Below the pieces are notes generated by a model, which was not told the DNA's origin, did no database searches, and saw nothing but the letters and a program-made list of their open reading frames with translations. Below are positions 46,353-57,967 of a stretch of 64,000 nt of DNA, one piece after another. Positions within the stretch are counted from its first letter, which is position 1; every line of letters starts with the position of its first letter. The translations under genes were made by a program, and so were the position numbers. This DNA is from Chalara sp. BL73 (lineage: Eukaryota; Ascomycota; Leotiomycetes; Helotiales), in NCBI GenBank assembly GCA_918026815.1, contig CAKJVC010000097.1, positions 248,001 through 312,000 on the forward strand. Direction: 5' to 3'.

Positions 46353-47110
46353 CGTTGTTCAAACTGCTGAAAAGCCTCAAGAACAAGGTCTCCATAAGTC
46401 CTGCTTTCCTCTTTTTTAGACCTAATCGATTTAAAGATTTCTAAAATTTTACTACTTACCCATAAGGAAAGTTCCGCTTCGTGTTTTTTCTTTCGGGTGT
46501 CGAAGGTTCAAGCGTTGCGATCAACTGCTTGGCTTCGGTCTTGAGATGGCGTATGTGCTCTTGATTTTCTCCCTGCTGCCCAATAATACGCATTTTGACC
46601 CAAAATTTTCTAGGACAGGCAGGTAGTTTATTATGCCCGGCTAAACCTAAAGGACCCTTGTATTTATTTTACATGATCCATTTCCTCCACAGCTGCCAAT
46701 AATCTCGTCTAAGCCCATACATAAAATGCCTCCTCAATTAAATCTTTTAAGATTTTCTAAGGCTTTGTAGTTGTATACTTAATTATTTGAAGTTGGTCTA
46801 TTTTTTCTTGGTTACACTAGCACTATTATGGCTAGTTAATCTACATCCTGTAGCCTGTACATTACTTCATCTAAGTTTTATATTAACCTGAATACGAAAT
46901 ACGAGTATCCTAGAAGCACCCCGCTTCTAATTTTCAACCGATTGGCTCTGCAATTTTTCTGTTCGGATGAATTGCATTAGGGCAAAGTTAAAACGCGAAC
47001 AACCGCCACTACAACCCTCTTATCGGTCACAATTCCCATGTGGAAAGTATGTAATTGTGAAGTCTTCTCTCCAACCTCCACTCGTTTTCCTGTGAAACCG
47101 GATTCCAAAA
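46353..47110. other. Intergenic, no gene seen
   Basis: This AT-rich spacer lies between the retroelement relics and the P450 gene. The last 100 bases are the probable promoter and leader of the P450. Confidence 0.45.
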
Positions 47111-48943
47111 ATGGAGATTGAGATCAAAAGCTATTTATTTGGCGTTGGGACAACCGGCTCGGTGGCTGGCGCAGTTGTTCTCGCAGCTCTTGCATATTTG
47201 CTCCAATCCATTCTCTTTCGAGGCCATGACTTGAGCCATATTCCTCTTGCAGGAGAGGCGCTCGGTAGCAGAAGAAGGAGGCTAAGGGAAATGTCGTATA
47301 ATTCGAAAGCCATGTTTCGAGAAGCATATCTAAAGGTGAGTGGATTAACCACAGCACTTCCCAAACACGGTTCGTTGACGTGCATCGCAGAATAAATCTG
47401 TCTGGCGCGTACAAACTTTGGATGGCAAATGAAAATTCCAACTTTTCCTGCATAGCGGGCTGACTATCTCGTCCCAGGCGATCATGTCCAGATTCCTCCA
47501 AAATTTCTGGATGATATCAAATCGAGGAAAGACGATGAAGTCAACAATCTTGCTGCACTTGACATAGTAGGTGGTCCATGCATCTGCAGCTACTACAGAC
47601 CAGATACTCACACCTCTCATAACAGCTGGTCCAAAAGAAATACACGCATCTCGACTCGACCAGTGCAATGATGAATCATCTTGTTAAATCGGACCTCACA
47701 ACTTCCTTGAGTAAGCCCGCAATAGACACGTCTCTGGCTTTTAAAGCAAAGCGGGTGCTGACAAACTAGCCAGACAGAATAAACCCTCGACTGGGAGTTG
47801 CTGCTGAGGAAGCCGTGAGGACAGAAATGCCGACATGCGATGAATGGACCGCACTTAACGTGAACGATATACTCGTCCGAATCATAGCGATCGTGTCTGG
47901 ATACATCTTCCTAGGCCCCGATCTTTGCCGCAATGAGGAATACATCTCGCTTTCCACAGGATACACCGTGGATGCTTTTACATGTGTCTTCATTTTGGCT
48001 GCACTACCGTCGTGGCTGAGACATGTTGCAAAATGGGCCATTCCACACTATTACAGAATCGGCGCCTATAGAAGGCGTGCTCGCAAATTCCTGCGACCGA
48101 TTATTCGAGAGCGGCGAATAGTCATGTCGAAACCCGGTTATGTTGCACCTGATGATCTGCTGCAGTGGACGATAAACAAGGCAGATAAATGGCCCGAGAT
48201 AAAATCCGATGATGACATCGCGCAGATGCAGCTGCGTCTCAGTCTTGCGGCTATCCACACCACGTCCACAACGACTACTGCTCTGTAGGTATCCCAGTCG
48301 ACATGGAAAGATATGCAAACGCACAGAAGCTAGAATTTAAGGTACTAACAACATCTGCAGGTTCTATGATCTGGTGACTATTCCAGGTCTCATCCATTCA
48401 CTGCGAGCAGAGATAGAGGACGTCCTGGAAAAGCACGATGGCTTGTTGAGCAATAAAGCATTGTACGACATGAAGCTGCTTGATAGCGTCATGAAGGAAA
48501 GCCAGCGCGCGAACCCGCTGGGCATCACCGCCTTCTCTCGCATGACCATGAAAGGCATCACTCTGCCCGACGGCACATACATCCCTCCACACACATACAT
48601 GGAGGCCCCGATCGAAGCGATACACCGCGACCCCAACATATACGAAAACGCGGACGTCTTCGACCCTTACAGGTTCTACAACATGCGCCAGAAAGAGGAG
48701 GACGCCGGAAAGCACCAGTTCGTGACGCTCGGGACAGACGTGCTGAGCTTCGGCATCGGGAGACACGCTTGCCCCGGCCGGTTTTTCGCGGCCAACGAGA
48801 TCAAGCTGATCGTGATTAACATTCTGCGGCAGTTCGACGTGGAGCAGAAGGAGAAGGGGCCGAGATATGCGAATATTGCCTATACCATCAATAACTCGGC
48901 GGACCCCTCGAGGGAGCTGATGTTTAAGAGGGCAAAGGCTTAG
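47111..48943 (+). CDS. Cytochrome P450 monooxygenase, 510 aa
   Basis: Six exons join in phase: 47111-47335, 47391-47408 (an 18-nt micro-exon), 47456-47566, 47626-47710, 47774-48284 and 48361-48943. An N-terminal membrane anchor (VAGAVVLAALAYLLQSIL) precedes the catalytic domain. The I-helix reads LSLAAIHTTSTTT across the last splice, the K-helix has ESQR (ExxR), then FDPYRFY, and the haem-binding loop is FGIGRHACPG (FxxGxxxCxG). The total length is normal. The text resembles the large ascomycete group that acts on fungal secondary metabolites (IPPKFLDDI, AAIHTTS), but no biosynthetic cluster genes lie next to it, so its substrate is unknown. It would act at the ER membrane with a P450 reductase. 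Confidence 0.92.
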
Positions 48944-49547
48944 AGAACGTATCTAGTTTGGTTTTGTGATCGGATTTTTTTAGCTACTTTTTGGGTGTTT
49001 TTTTTCTTTTTCGGCAAAAATTCTATTAAAAAAAAAGACTCTTTTAAACATACGTACTAGCTTTAGCGATTACCGAAATGCAATCCGAAAACCAATGTGA
49101 AAATATTTGCAAACGTACCAATACTTGATTCAGCATAAATTTGATTTTGCCGTTGTTAGGCAAAAGCATCTTCGCTTTATTTTTAAAAGTGTTAAATAAA
49201 CCAAATTCTGTTGATTTATTCCTGCTTTTGACTATATTGAAATCGTCGATATGTTAGCGCGATATAACTACAAAACGCTAAAGCTTTCGGGTTTGATCTT
49301 TTATGCTCTATTCTTTCTAAGCAAGTTTCACTTTGATATTTATAAGCATTGTATATATTATTTTACGAAGCTTTATAGGCCTAGTTTATTTATCTTAGCT
49401 GTGATGTCTACCATCTTGAGTTCAGTGCAGTTTGGATTAACGGCCGACCACGCGGCGTTGGCGTGTTGGGTTACATTATGACCTCTTGGTGATTGTTGCT
49501 AAGCTAGGAATGGCCCTTGAAAAGCCTATACCCGGCTTTACGGACTC
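48944..49547. other. Intergenic between convergent genes
   Basis: AT-rich with poly-A and poly-T runs near 49000-49040, as expected for the 3' flanks of the P450 and the DUF6536 gene. No gene is seen. Confidence 0.5.
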
Positions 49548-51826
49548 TCATCTCCCTAGTTCCTGAAGTGTGATATCTTCACTTCGCAACGACGCGTAAC
49601 TCTTAAAACCTGGAAGTAGAATTCTCTGCTTCAACGATCTTGATTCCAGATGACCCACATCACCACTGATTGAATGATCTATCGGCACACTCGAAAAAGC
49701 ATACTGTATAGATCCATCTTCGTTCCTTCTCGGACCCCATTGCAGCCTTCGGTATGCTTCATTTTCTCGGAAAGGTTCAGGATGACACTCGTCGGCGATC
49801 AATTTCGAATTGCTGAAACATATAGGGATGTTGGATCTTAGGCGACCCATCTCGACAATTATTGCGGACACAATGAAGAGAAACCCGAGCCCAAATGTGA
49901 CAGCCATTGGAGTGAGCGAGTAGCCGCAAGTGATAAAATCATAACTTTCTGTGTCGGTGCCAGCAGAGTTATTTTTTGGATCTGTGACAACGCTGACGAC
50001 GAAGATGCTTTGTGAGATCAACCAGTGCAGGAGTGTCGAAAAAACCATCAAGGGGATGCTATATCGGTAAGGTAATTGAAGAAAATGTGTTACACGCTGA
50101 GCGCCACGTGGTATCCCAGAAACGCGAAGGCTTTTCCTGAATCGAGCATAGCCGTCCCATTCAGTGGCCGAAACTATTGCTGTCATAAAACTGTTGTATG
50201 TGAAGTATACAGTCGAGAGAAAAGGTTGTGCCAGATTGGCCATAAGCGCATTCCAAATCACACCAGCAGTCCCGTAACTTGGAATACCCCAGCCCATTAT
50301 AAGTGTCCTTGGGTCGGTAACTCCAAATCCGAGTTTGAATGCATTCTCCACATCCCGGGTTTCCGAGTAGGCGTAAATAAACCAAGCTCCCACGAAAAGA
50401 GTTGCTCCCAAACAACTAGAATCATTAGTAACATGAACACAAAGTTTGCTAAAGCAGGACTTACACAAGAATGCACGTAGTCCATCGCCGAACACTCACC
50501 GCAGTATAGCGCGAGGTTTTCGGTCGAGCTAACTCGTTGTCTACACGTGAAATTGAAGGTCGTTCGGCAATATCTGGACGAGTCAGAAAGCTCTCGATCG
50601 CGTCTCCGAGCGTGATGAGAGGTGTTGTTTTGAGACTAAGCGCAACGAATCCTACCATTATCACTTTGCATGCGTTCATGACAATGACAATAATCAAAAT
50701 TGGCATGCTGAATTGAAGCGTGCATTGCTGCTCTGCTCGGTTAACAAGGCAGTGGTCAACACTCTCGCCAAATGGCGCCCATGTAGAGTTTGCTTTTAGC
50801 TCTGGAAGCAAAGTCTTGCAGAATGTGTTGCATTGATCTGTGTTCATATTGCCACATAGCCAGCTAAGGTTACCCACGGCTGCTGGACATTCTTCCCCAC
50901 TTAAATTTTCAGTCGGTGGCATGCTAAGGAGCTGATGCTTGATGGTAATTGGCCTTGCCGATTCAATGGGTGGGGCGTTCAGAACGAGGAGCACAACATC
51001 ATCCCTTGTTTGAAATGGCTGCGCGAATTCTTCAATACATTCGGCAGAGCTCATTCGGACGAGTGAACCATTCATAGCTCGGCGGTGAAGCTCTTCCATG
51101 TCAAATTTTCCAAACGAATCCCATTCCTCACTAGGAAATTTATCCAGTGCATCGGCACGGAGAAAATCGCCCCGGACCGTATAGATGTCATATGAATGAG
51201 CATGTAGAGTAGCAAATACCGCTGAGTTGTAACTGCAAGTCGCGGTCAGAGAAGTAGCATATAATGGTCGATACTCACAATAAATGAAGTGGCCAAGATG
51301 ATACGCCTAGGAATATCCAGAGAATCAACCTCTTCTGGTCAATGAGCTTCAAATTTTTCAGGCTCGGTATTCCGATGTCGAGCCAGATGCCTTTCATGTG
51401 TGCCTTGTCGATTTCTGCTCGAGTAGGAGCACTGAGGCACTGCATGATGTAGTTGCTCGATCCCAGAAGAAGAGTGCTCAAGATGTTAATTGCTAGGTGG
51501 TAGCCTGTGTTGTACTTTTTGATGGAATTGCATTCGCCGTCCATGAGCACTGCTCTGCCATCCTTATCAGCACCACGAGAAAGGACGATGCCGAGTGTCA
51601 CAGCCAGATTCAGTATGAATATCAAGGAAGTCAGGATTAGTCCCAGCTTGACACCCCACTTCCAACCAACGAGAACGAATTTGCTGTTTATTCTCCATCT
51701 CTGAAATCGGCTTCTCTTGATGCCCTGGTCCTCATTTTGCCCTGATATCAGTTTTTCGGATGCAGAATCTGAGAATATCGGTGTAAGCGCAGGTTGGGAC
51801 TCAGTTCCTGGAACCTCTTGATCCAT
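49548..51826 (-). CDS. DUF6536-type multi-pass membrane protein, 727 aa
   Basis: Exons 51826-51279, 51232-50465 and 50415-49548 join in phase; introns are 46 and 49 nt. The N-terminal domain contains WKWGVKLGLILTSLIFILNL and the phrase SSNYIMQCLSAPTRAEID, which I associate with the fungal DUF6536 family. I count about eight membrane segments: three in the first 190 residues, one near residue 360, one across the second splice (TCILVCLGATLFVGAWF), and three in the last 250 residues. A Cys-rich loop (CGNMNTDQCNTFC) lies on one side between segments 3 and 4. The C-terminal tail is soluble. Function is unknown for the family. Confidence 0.85.
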
Positions 51827-53532
51827 CACCAGTGTTTGCCCGGATTGGCGGTAGATTTAGATGCCGAGGACTTGGCAAGGCTTCTTAGATCACACTTTCC
51901 TATGTCTGGGACTCTTATTGCGACAATGAGACTCTCTCGAACGGCTCTCCTTGGACAAACCACAAATTGTGGTCAGGCGCATAGCTTTCGCAGAGAAGCT
52001 TCTCTATGCTCAATAAAGACACGGATCCTGCTAAACCATAAACAACTTCGATTGAGAGCAGGCAAGTAATCAGATAGAACCTCAAACCCTTAATAGGACA
52101 ACATTAGGTTGATTGAAAGGATAAATCTCAAAGCAATGAAAATGTCGGGAGACTGAATGGAAAGGAGGGTATGGTCCCCATGAAACAGGGATGCAAATTG
52201 TAGTTTCGGCATGATGTACCGGAGAGGCACAGCAAGTGTCTCGCCCCCTGGCAGCCTACGATCCCTGAGGCTCTAATCCCTCGAGGCTCAAGGGGTAAAG
52301 CTGGAAGCTGTTGCTATTGGTAGCAAACAGTGGCAGATCTGCGCATAGGGAAGAAGAGTGAGGGTGACTGGTCTTGGTGGTGAAGAAGACGGATCTGGTC
52401 CTGGTCTTGGCAAGGCAGAGCGACAGCACTAATGAACCCTGCCAAAGCAAGTCAATCCGCTTAACTTCACGTAATTCTTCAAACATCGTCGAAAATAGGA
52501 CGAAGCTCTCGCCAATCAACAATCTAGACTTCTTAAAACAGGCTGGATCACGCCAGGGCGGCGCGTACAGAGTTCGGAGTTCATCCAAGGTCTGATATCC
52601 TCTTCTCTAACGTAAATGCGATGCCCAAATCAACTCCTCGGGCTCCTCTATCATCACGATGAGATTTTCGCGTGATGACAGACATTGGGAGGCTCTAGAG
52701 GATCTTGCGAGCACTCGATTGGTACTGTGGCTCTCCGGTCACGACAGAAATATACTGAGCCTGGGGAGTCGCTGCCGACGAAGCTATTCCCACTTACATT
52801 TTGCGCGTGGTGGCATAGTATGGTCGACTTGAGTCGTCGAAAAGATTGGCGTCACAAATCCGGCTTCTGGGTCGTGTAGGGCAGCGAATAGGAAATTTTT
52901 AACCGACATCCCCGCGAGGCGAGAAACCCACAGCATATTGGCAAAGTGCAAAAATTTCAGCGCTGGATGATTATATCACTTTTAAAGTCCGAACCTTTAA
53001 AATTTGGACCTAAATCTTTAATTAATATATACATTTTTTGTTCGCTATTTTTACGTTGGCTTAAAAAGGCAACGCCATGCCAGCACTGCTCGGCCCAGCT
53101 CTCTTGAAGGGTTGGTCAAAGTTCCTTCTGATGACGAGGGCCAATGCTGACGGCAATCACATGCACGTGCTATGGTTGCGGCTCGTGAGTTTAATGTTAT
53201 TTCAATCTAGAAGCTACGCGTCTCAATACTGTTTCAACGAGATGTAATACTACCTGCAAACTATTCGTGAAGCAAAGACAACATCTTAGAGCGCTTGACG
53301 CCCTCGACGTCGAACACTGCCAAATCTTTTCACGGGTAGAGGTGAACTTGTTGGACTTCGTTTCTCTTTGGCCCTCCTACGGTCCGCAATACAAGTAGAA
53401 AGCACGAGGCAATAGTTAAAGCTAAGCTAATAGATTTCCTATCTGTCCAATCGCCCAAGTGCCTTATTTTCAGGAAATGGCCCTGAAGCCGCTCCCGCCC
53501 CCCTTACACTAACCCGTATTTCACATTCCATC
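51827..53532. other. Intergenic, 1.7 kb, no supported gene
   Basis: Short frames on both strands have no domain. A CT- and AG-rich stretch around 52250-52650 has some bias but no gene structure. Nothing else is seen. Confidence 0.4.
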
Positions 53533-54719
53533 CTACGACCCTTTTAAGACCTGTGAAACATACAAGCTCCTCACCTCCTTCCTCTCCTCAGCAATCCTCT
53601 CCGCCTCCTCCTCCACCTCCTTCAACGCCTTCGACGCCTCCTCACTCAACTTTGCCGCCTCCGCCAACTTACCTTGCTCCGCCTTCGCCACTGCCTGGCT
53701 CGCCTTGTGCCTCACACCCTGCACATCCTTCGCCAGCTCCGCCAGGTCGCTCTGCATGTCCTCCGTCTTGGCCGTGAGCTCTTTAACCGCGCTCTTGATG
53801 TTCTGGCCGTGCTTCGCAGCCCTCTCCCGGGCGGAAATGTCCTGGCTCCGGGCGGCCTGGAAGTTGGTATAGGCATTCCTAGCCGCTCGGGCCTGGGCAT
53901 ACGCGCTCTCTGCGTTCGCGGAGGCTCTACTAGTGGCGTCTGCATAGTTATTTACCTGCGTGGACCCCGAGCTCTGCCATCCGCCGTAGCTCCGCCGGGC
54001 ACTCTCCGCCTCACTGCTCGCCGTCCGACTATAGTCGTTCGCGCTTTGGATCGCCTCTGTCGCGGTCTCAATCGCGGCCCACGCGCTGCTCGCCGCGTCG
54101 AAGAAATCCGAGGCTTTTATCCCCTCGGCCTGCCGGGCGTCACGGAACGCTTGATTACCGTGCACCAGGGCATTCTGCTCGTAGCGGATCGCAGCATCGA
54201 CGTCTTCCTTGGCCGAGGTATGCGCGATGGTGGCGCGGGCACAGAGATTGTTGGCTGTGTCCATAATGTCGCGGATGTCTTCGCGGAAGTGCTGTAGCGT
54301 GTATTGCCATGTTAAGGCCATGGCGCTGACGAACCAGGTCGACGTCCAGGGGAGGACGGCGCGCAGGAGGAGGAGGATCCAGATGGTGCCGTCCGGGGAG
54401 GACTGGTAGAGGTTTTGCAGGGAAGGACCATATTTTGTGAGGCCGTAGCGGAGCGGCCCCGAGAAATTAGACTTGGAGGAGAGGATGCTGAGAAGGGCAA
54501 TGGAGATGGAGATTATGGCCGGGTTTAAGTACGGACTGAGTCCGGAGGGGATGTTCCAGCTTACTATTGCTGGGGTGAATGCGAGGAAGAGTATGGCCGC
54601 TGGTTTTGGTTAGAAGGCATAGAGTGTGGTGGTAAGAGATACTGGAATTCGAGCATACTTTGATACGGGCCCAAGGCTTTCAACCACTCCGTGATGCCCT
54701 TGATGCTTGGGTCCGCCAT
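53533..54719 (-). CDS. Membrane-anchored coiled-coil protein of unknown function, 375 aa
   Basis: Exons 54719-54659 and 54599-53533 flank a 59-nt intron and join in phase. The ATG at 54719 (MADPSIKGITEW) is chosen over a longer open frame that starts without ATG. The N-terminal third has hydrophobic segments (AILFLAFTPAIVSW, AIISISIALLSIL and WILLLLRAVLPWTSTWFV). The remaining 240 residues are Ala-, Glu- and Lys-rich, with heptad-like spacing, as in a long coiled coil. There is a strong bias to GC at third positions, unlike the AT-rich transposon that starts 280 bases upstream. The coiled-coil prediction is by eye. The role is unknown. Confidence 0.75.
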
Positions 54720-54998
54720 ACTTTGATAAAAACCTTTGTTTAACAACAGGTCCCCTAGGCCAATTCTCAAGCGCCCTGCTATGAAATAAAGATTTTAACT
54801 AGAGTATCGTGGAAGAACAGAAAACCCATTCAACTCTGTTAGCGTATGGGGGGTTTTGAGACTACGATTTCCGACCAGACGGGAGCCCGAGCTCGCTCCG
54901 TCCGACGCTCATGCATGGTGCCAGCACTGCATAAGACGTGCAGCGAACTGTAGTCTCAGCTGATTATGCTAAAAGCTTTGCAGGAAGTGAACAAGTGC

Positions 54999-55006
54999 GG
55001 CTGAAG
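54999..55006 (+). repeat. Left 8-bp target-site duplication of the hAT element
   Basis: GGCTGAAG stands directly before the left inverted end and is identical to the copy at 61239-61246. Confidence 0.93.
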
Positions 55007-55140
55007 TAGACTGCGAACTGGGGTCCCACGGGGCGGGTTTTCACCTACTTGACCCCACCCGTCGGGGTCCCACCCCATGGGTTGGGGTCTATCAAAAGCA
55101 CCCACCCCACCCCATGGGGTCTTGATGGGGTGCCAAGCAC
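55007..55140 (+). repeat. Left inverted end and subterminal GGGTC-rich repeats
   Basis: The end starts TAGACTGCG and has CCCACGGGGCGGG from 55025. It is followed by several copies of GGGGTC, GACCCC and CCCATGGG in both orientations, as seen in hAT subterminal transposase-binding regions. An apparent open frame over this stretch is a by-product of the repeats. Confidence 0.85.
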
Positions 55141-55351
55141 CCATTACATTTACACGTGACATTACAATAGTTGCTGTACAGTTAGAGAAGTTATACTAAT
55201 AAGTCTACTAATCAAAAGCTACGCGACATAAACGTATTAAAATTTTGGTTTGTGAATTTTATTATGTGCTTAGCGCCCTATCGCTAGCGTGTATACCTTT
55301 AATAACTCCATTGCTTAACCCATTTCCTTTGTATGAACTGCGTTTGATTCT

Positions 55352-55902
55352 TTAACACCGGCCTGGGTACTTGTAGCCCGTCATTCCCTCTCTCATTCTT
55401 TGAACCAAATGCATATCCTTTACTTGAATAGTAACTCTCTTAGCGTGGATTGCGGCAAGATTTGTGACTTTAAAGTAATATTAGTATAAATATTAGTATA
55501 ATGTATTTATATGAAATAACTTACGCTCGAACTCAGCTACCAAAGCAGATTCTGCGGCTTCTTGGAGACATTGTAAAGCACTAAGTTGAATGCGAAATGC
55601 GTGTCGAGACGTAATATCATACATTATTTCCCCTAACTAGTCGAGTAAATGGAGCTTTTGGGATTAAAAGCTCAGTGCTTTTTTGGTATCGTTTGATTTC
55701 TCTAAGTGCTTTGGCTACGTTTAAATGTTAGTTTTATACTAATTATTATATTAATCAACTTACTGCCAGGTTTCAATCGATATTTCTTCTGTGGTACAGC
55801 TTTTGCAGAGGTTTTAGCAGAGGTTTTGGCAGAGGTTTTGGCAGAGGTTTTGGCAGAGGGTTTGCGAGCAGATTTGGTAGCTATTTTCTTGGTACGTGCC
55901 AT
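55352..55902 (-). CDS. Histone H3-like protein in the hAT element, 147 aa with one frame correction
   Basis: Exons 55902-55764, 55714-55525 and 55467-55352 are spliced at GTAAGT donors. The start MARTKK matches the H3 tail start. The tail then becomes SAKT repeats (four in a row) followed by [13 protein letters not shown]. The core follows H3: [16 protein letters not shown] (alpha-N), PFTRLVREI (alpha-1), [19 protein letters not shown] (alpha-2) and [13 protein letters not shown] with [11 protein letters not shown] (alpha-3 and end). A run of four G (near 55629-55632) must be read as three for the frame to continue at VREI. The C-terminus runs about ten residues past the usual H3 end ([10 protein letters not shown]). 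The tail and alpha-2 differ clearly from canonical H3, so it is a variant, possibly able to enter nucleosomes; that is inference. Confidence 0.85.
55804..55863 (-). repeat. 12-bp tandem repeat encoding SAKT in the histone-like tail
   Basis: GCAGAGGTTTTG-type 12-bp units repeat in tandem on the plus strand and encode SAKT on the minus strand. The unit places a Lys every four residues, with Ser and Thr beside it, in a tail where H3 normally carries modified lysines. Confidence 0.85.
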
Positions 55903-56424
55903 TGTAACCTATTAAGATTAGAATAAATATTAGTATAATACAGAATAATATGTACCTGTGCAAAGTCGCAAATTATTTTCAGAAAAGGTGAAGGTGAATG
56001 TGAATATTGACACGTGAAATTGAAATTATAGCTTTGTGATTTCGACGAGAAGACTATAAAGAATTAGTATAATGATTAATATAAAAATAGAATATAAAAA
56101 AGATAAATATAATACATACTTGTGTATGGTGTAGTTGTTGGTAAATTTAATTGAAGGTTAAAAGAAGTCAGGTTTAAAAAAGTAGTTGGATGCCTTAAAA
56201 TCGAGGCATAAAAACGCGACTGCCTTATTTTTCAGGATAACGCGTACTTTTCCCTCATTCATTCTTTTTGCACCAACTTATTAAATCTGAACAAAGTCAA
56301 ACATCTATCGCAGTACGTGTTTTTGGTGTATTATATTAATCTTTATACTAATTTTTGAAGCTCTAGTTCTTGCGAGTTGAAATTTGCAAAATACGCCTAC
56401 TTTTCGGTTGCGTTACTTTCCAAT
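55903..56424. promoter_or_regulatory. Bidirectional spacer between histone-like gene and cargo gene
   Basis: The two genes are divergent and their start codons are 522 bases apart, so this segment must hold both promoters. It is AT-rich and also contains TTAGTATAA words (reverse of TATACTAAT) at about 55930 and 56065, perhaps in 5' leader introns. No defined promoter element is recognised. Confidence 0.5.
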
Positions 56425-57730
56425 ATGGCTTCACCTTTCGAAAAGCAACCTCCTCAGGTAATTTTTATTGAAATATTATATTAATCTGTATACTAATCGG
56501 TTTCAAGGATATCATTGTCATTTCTGATGATTCAGATCATGAATTTGATATGGATCTTGATTCCTCGCAGCAAATCGGTTCTTCCAATAAACGCAAGCGC
56601 AAATCTCCGGGCAGTTTTTTCTACCAATGTGCATACTGTTAAAGCTAGAAGAAGACTTGAAGCTATAAAAAGCAACAGTATTCAAAATCAGATCGAAAAA
56701 GCGAAAGCCGCAGATCAAGCAGCAATTACATACAGAAAAAAAGTACTCAAAAAGTCTGCCGAATTTGCACTCGCATCTGTTGCCGAGCAGAAGCGAATGA
56801 TTGAGCAGTCTGCTTTGCAAGTTAGAACAAAGCGGTTCGTTTAATTTTGATTATACTAATTTTTATACTAACCTGTATAGTGAACGAGATGGCAAAGATT
56901 GGAAATCTGTGGCAAAAGCTTTGGGTTATGGAGAAATTGGTGGCCTATATGCAATTGATGATGATGGAAATCCAGCATGGGAAGATATTGAGTATGAATC
57001 GGAAGACGAATACGAGTTTGAGCATATGTGGAGATTGAATGAAAAGCAAAACGGTGATAAAGCAGTTGTCGGCAAATCTGCTAAAGAGTTGAAAAATGAC
57101 GGGATTGCCAAGCATAAACGATCCATTTTAGTAAGTTTCAGATTAATATAATGATTCGTATAACGCTAATACAATTTCAGGATGCCAAAAAGCTTGAATT
57201 TAAGTTTTGGCAAAGAAAATGGCGCCGAAGCCGTCGATCTTTGTTCCGCAAAATCCGAAAGCTTGCTGCTGGTGGACAGGAATACTTGGAAAGAACAAGC
57301 TGTCCTTACATTTACAAGAAGTACAAATTTCTACTAATTTTTATACTAATCTGCTAACTGATATAGCAAATTCTATGCGTATAAAACTCCTGAAAGATAC
57401 TTTACTCAAGGAGAAAAAGCAATTTGGAAAAATCTTGCAGCATGGGCATACGGAAATGAAGAGTGGATCGATCTGCCGGGCCCTGCAAATTGGTGGCCAG
57501 CCGACGATAAGTTAAATGACACAGGATTCGGCTTCTCCGATTCGTTGACAGGCCATAGAGAAGCGTTTGATATGGTATATGCTACGGAAATTCCGGAAGA
57601 TGGATCATACGAACGTATTTTCCCCGCTTATAATGATTTGTTTTTGATGACAGACAATTCTTTAAGTCAAACAATCGTTAAAGCATTCTTTGGTTTACAA
57701 AGCAGCTTTCAAAAGCCGCGTAAGCTGTAA
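56425..57730 (+). CDS. hAT cargo protein with SUMO-interaction-like motif, 370 aa with one frame correction
   Basis: Exons 56425-56457, 56508-56834, 56881-57130, 57181-57320 and 57367-57730 join in phase, provided a run of six T at 56622-56627 is read as five. Near the N-terminus is DIIVISDDSD, a hydrophobic core followed by acidic residues like a SUMO-interaction motif, then KRKRK, a nuclear-localisation-like stretch. A helical, Lys- and Gln-rich segment (residues 65-120) follows, then two Trp-rich modules (KDWKSVAKALGYGEIGGLYA and NEEWIDLPGPANWWPADDK). The C-terminus reads LSQTIVKAFFGLQSSF. I do not recognise the family. A nuclear role alongside the transposase or histone is inference. Confidence 0.7.
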
Positions 57731-57967
57731 ATGTATATGTAGTTTTTAAGTATATACAACAAATGAAGCAAGGAACTTTAAGCAGATATATTCAATTTTA
57801 TACTAATCTTTATACTAATCATTATATTTTACATTAATTTTTGGAAGTTTAATTATAACCTTTAATATGTACAATTTTTTGGAAGTAGTAATTTAACTTG
57901 TGTTTAAATACTTGTTTTTTCTTTCCGATTTGATGCTTTTTTTTTTTACTTGCACACTTTTGTTGCT
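57731..57967. other. Spacer between cargo gene and transposase, with TATACTAAT copies
   Basis: Two adjacent copies of the TATACTAAT word at about 57799-57820 lie here, outside any coding intron, perhaps in the 3' leader of the cargo gene or a 5' leader intron of the transposase. Poly-T tracts follow. Confidence 0.4.

Noticed and set aside
53553..54297. Long plus-strand frames opposite the coiled-coil gene
   Set aside because: They are GC-rich antisense shadows of the real minus-strand exon and read as Pro/Ser- or Arg/Leu-rich text without domains.
54956..55162. Open frame over the GGGTC-rich block
   Set aside because: It lies across the left inverted end and subterminal repeats of the hAT element, and its Gly/Pro/Trp-rich reading is a by-product of the repeat sequence.
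57900..57967. Upstream in-frame start for the transposase giving a hydrophobic N-terminus
   Set aside because: The text is a poly-T artefact resembling a membrane segment, not expected in a transposase; the ATG at 57968 gives a normal polar N-terminus.
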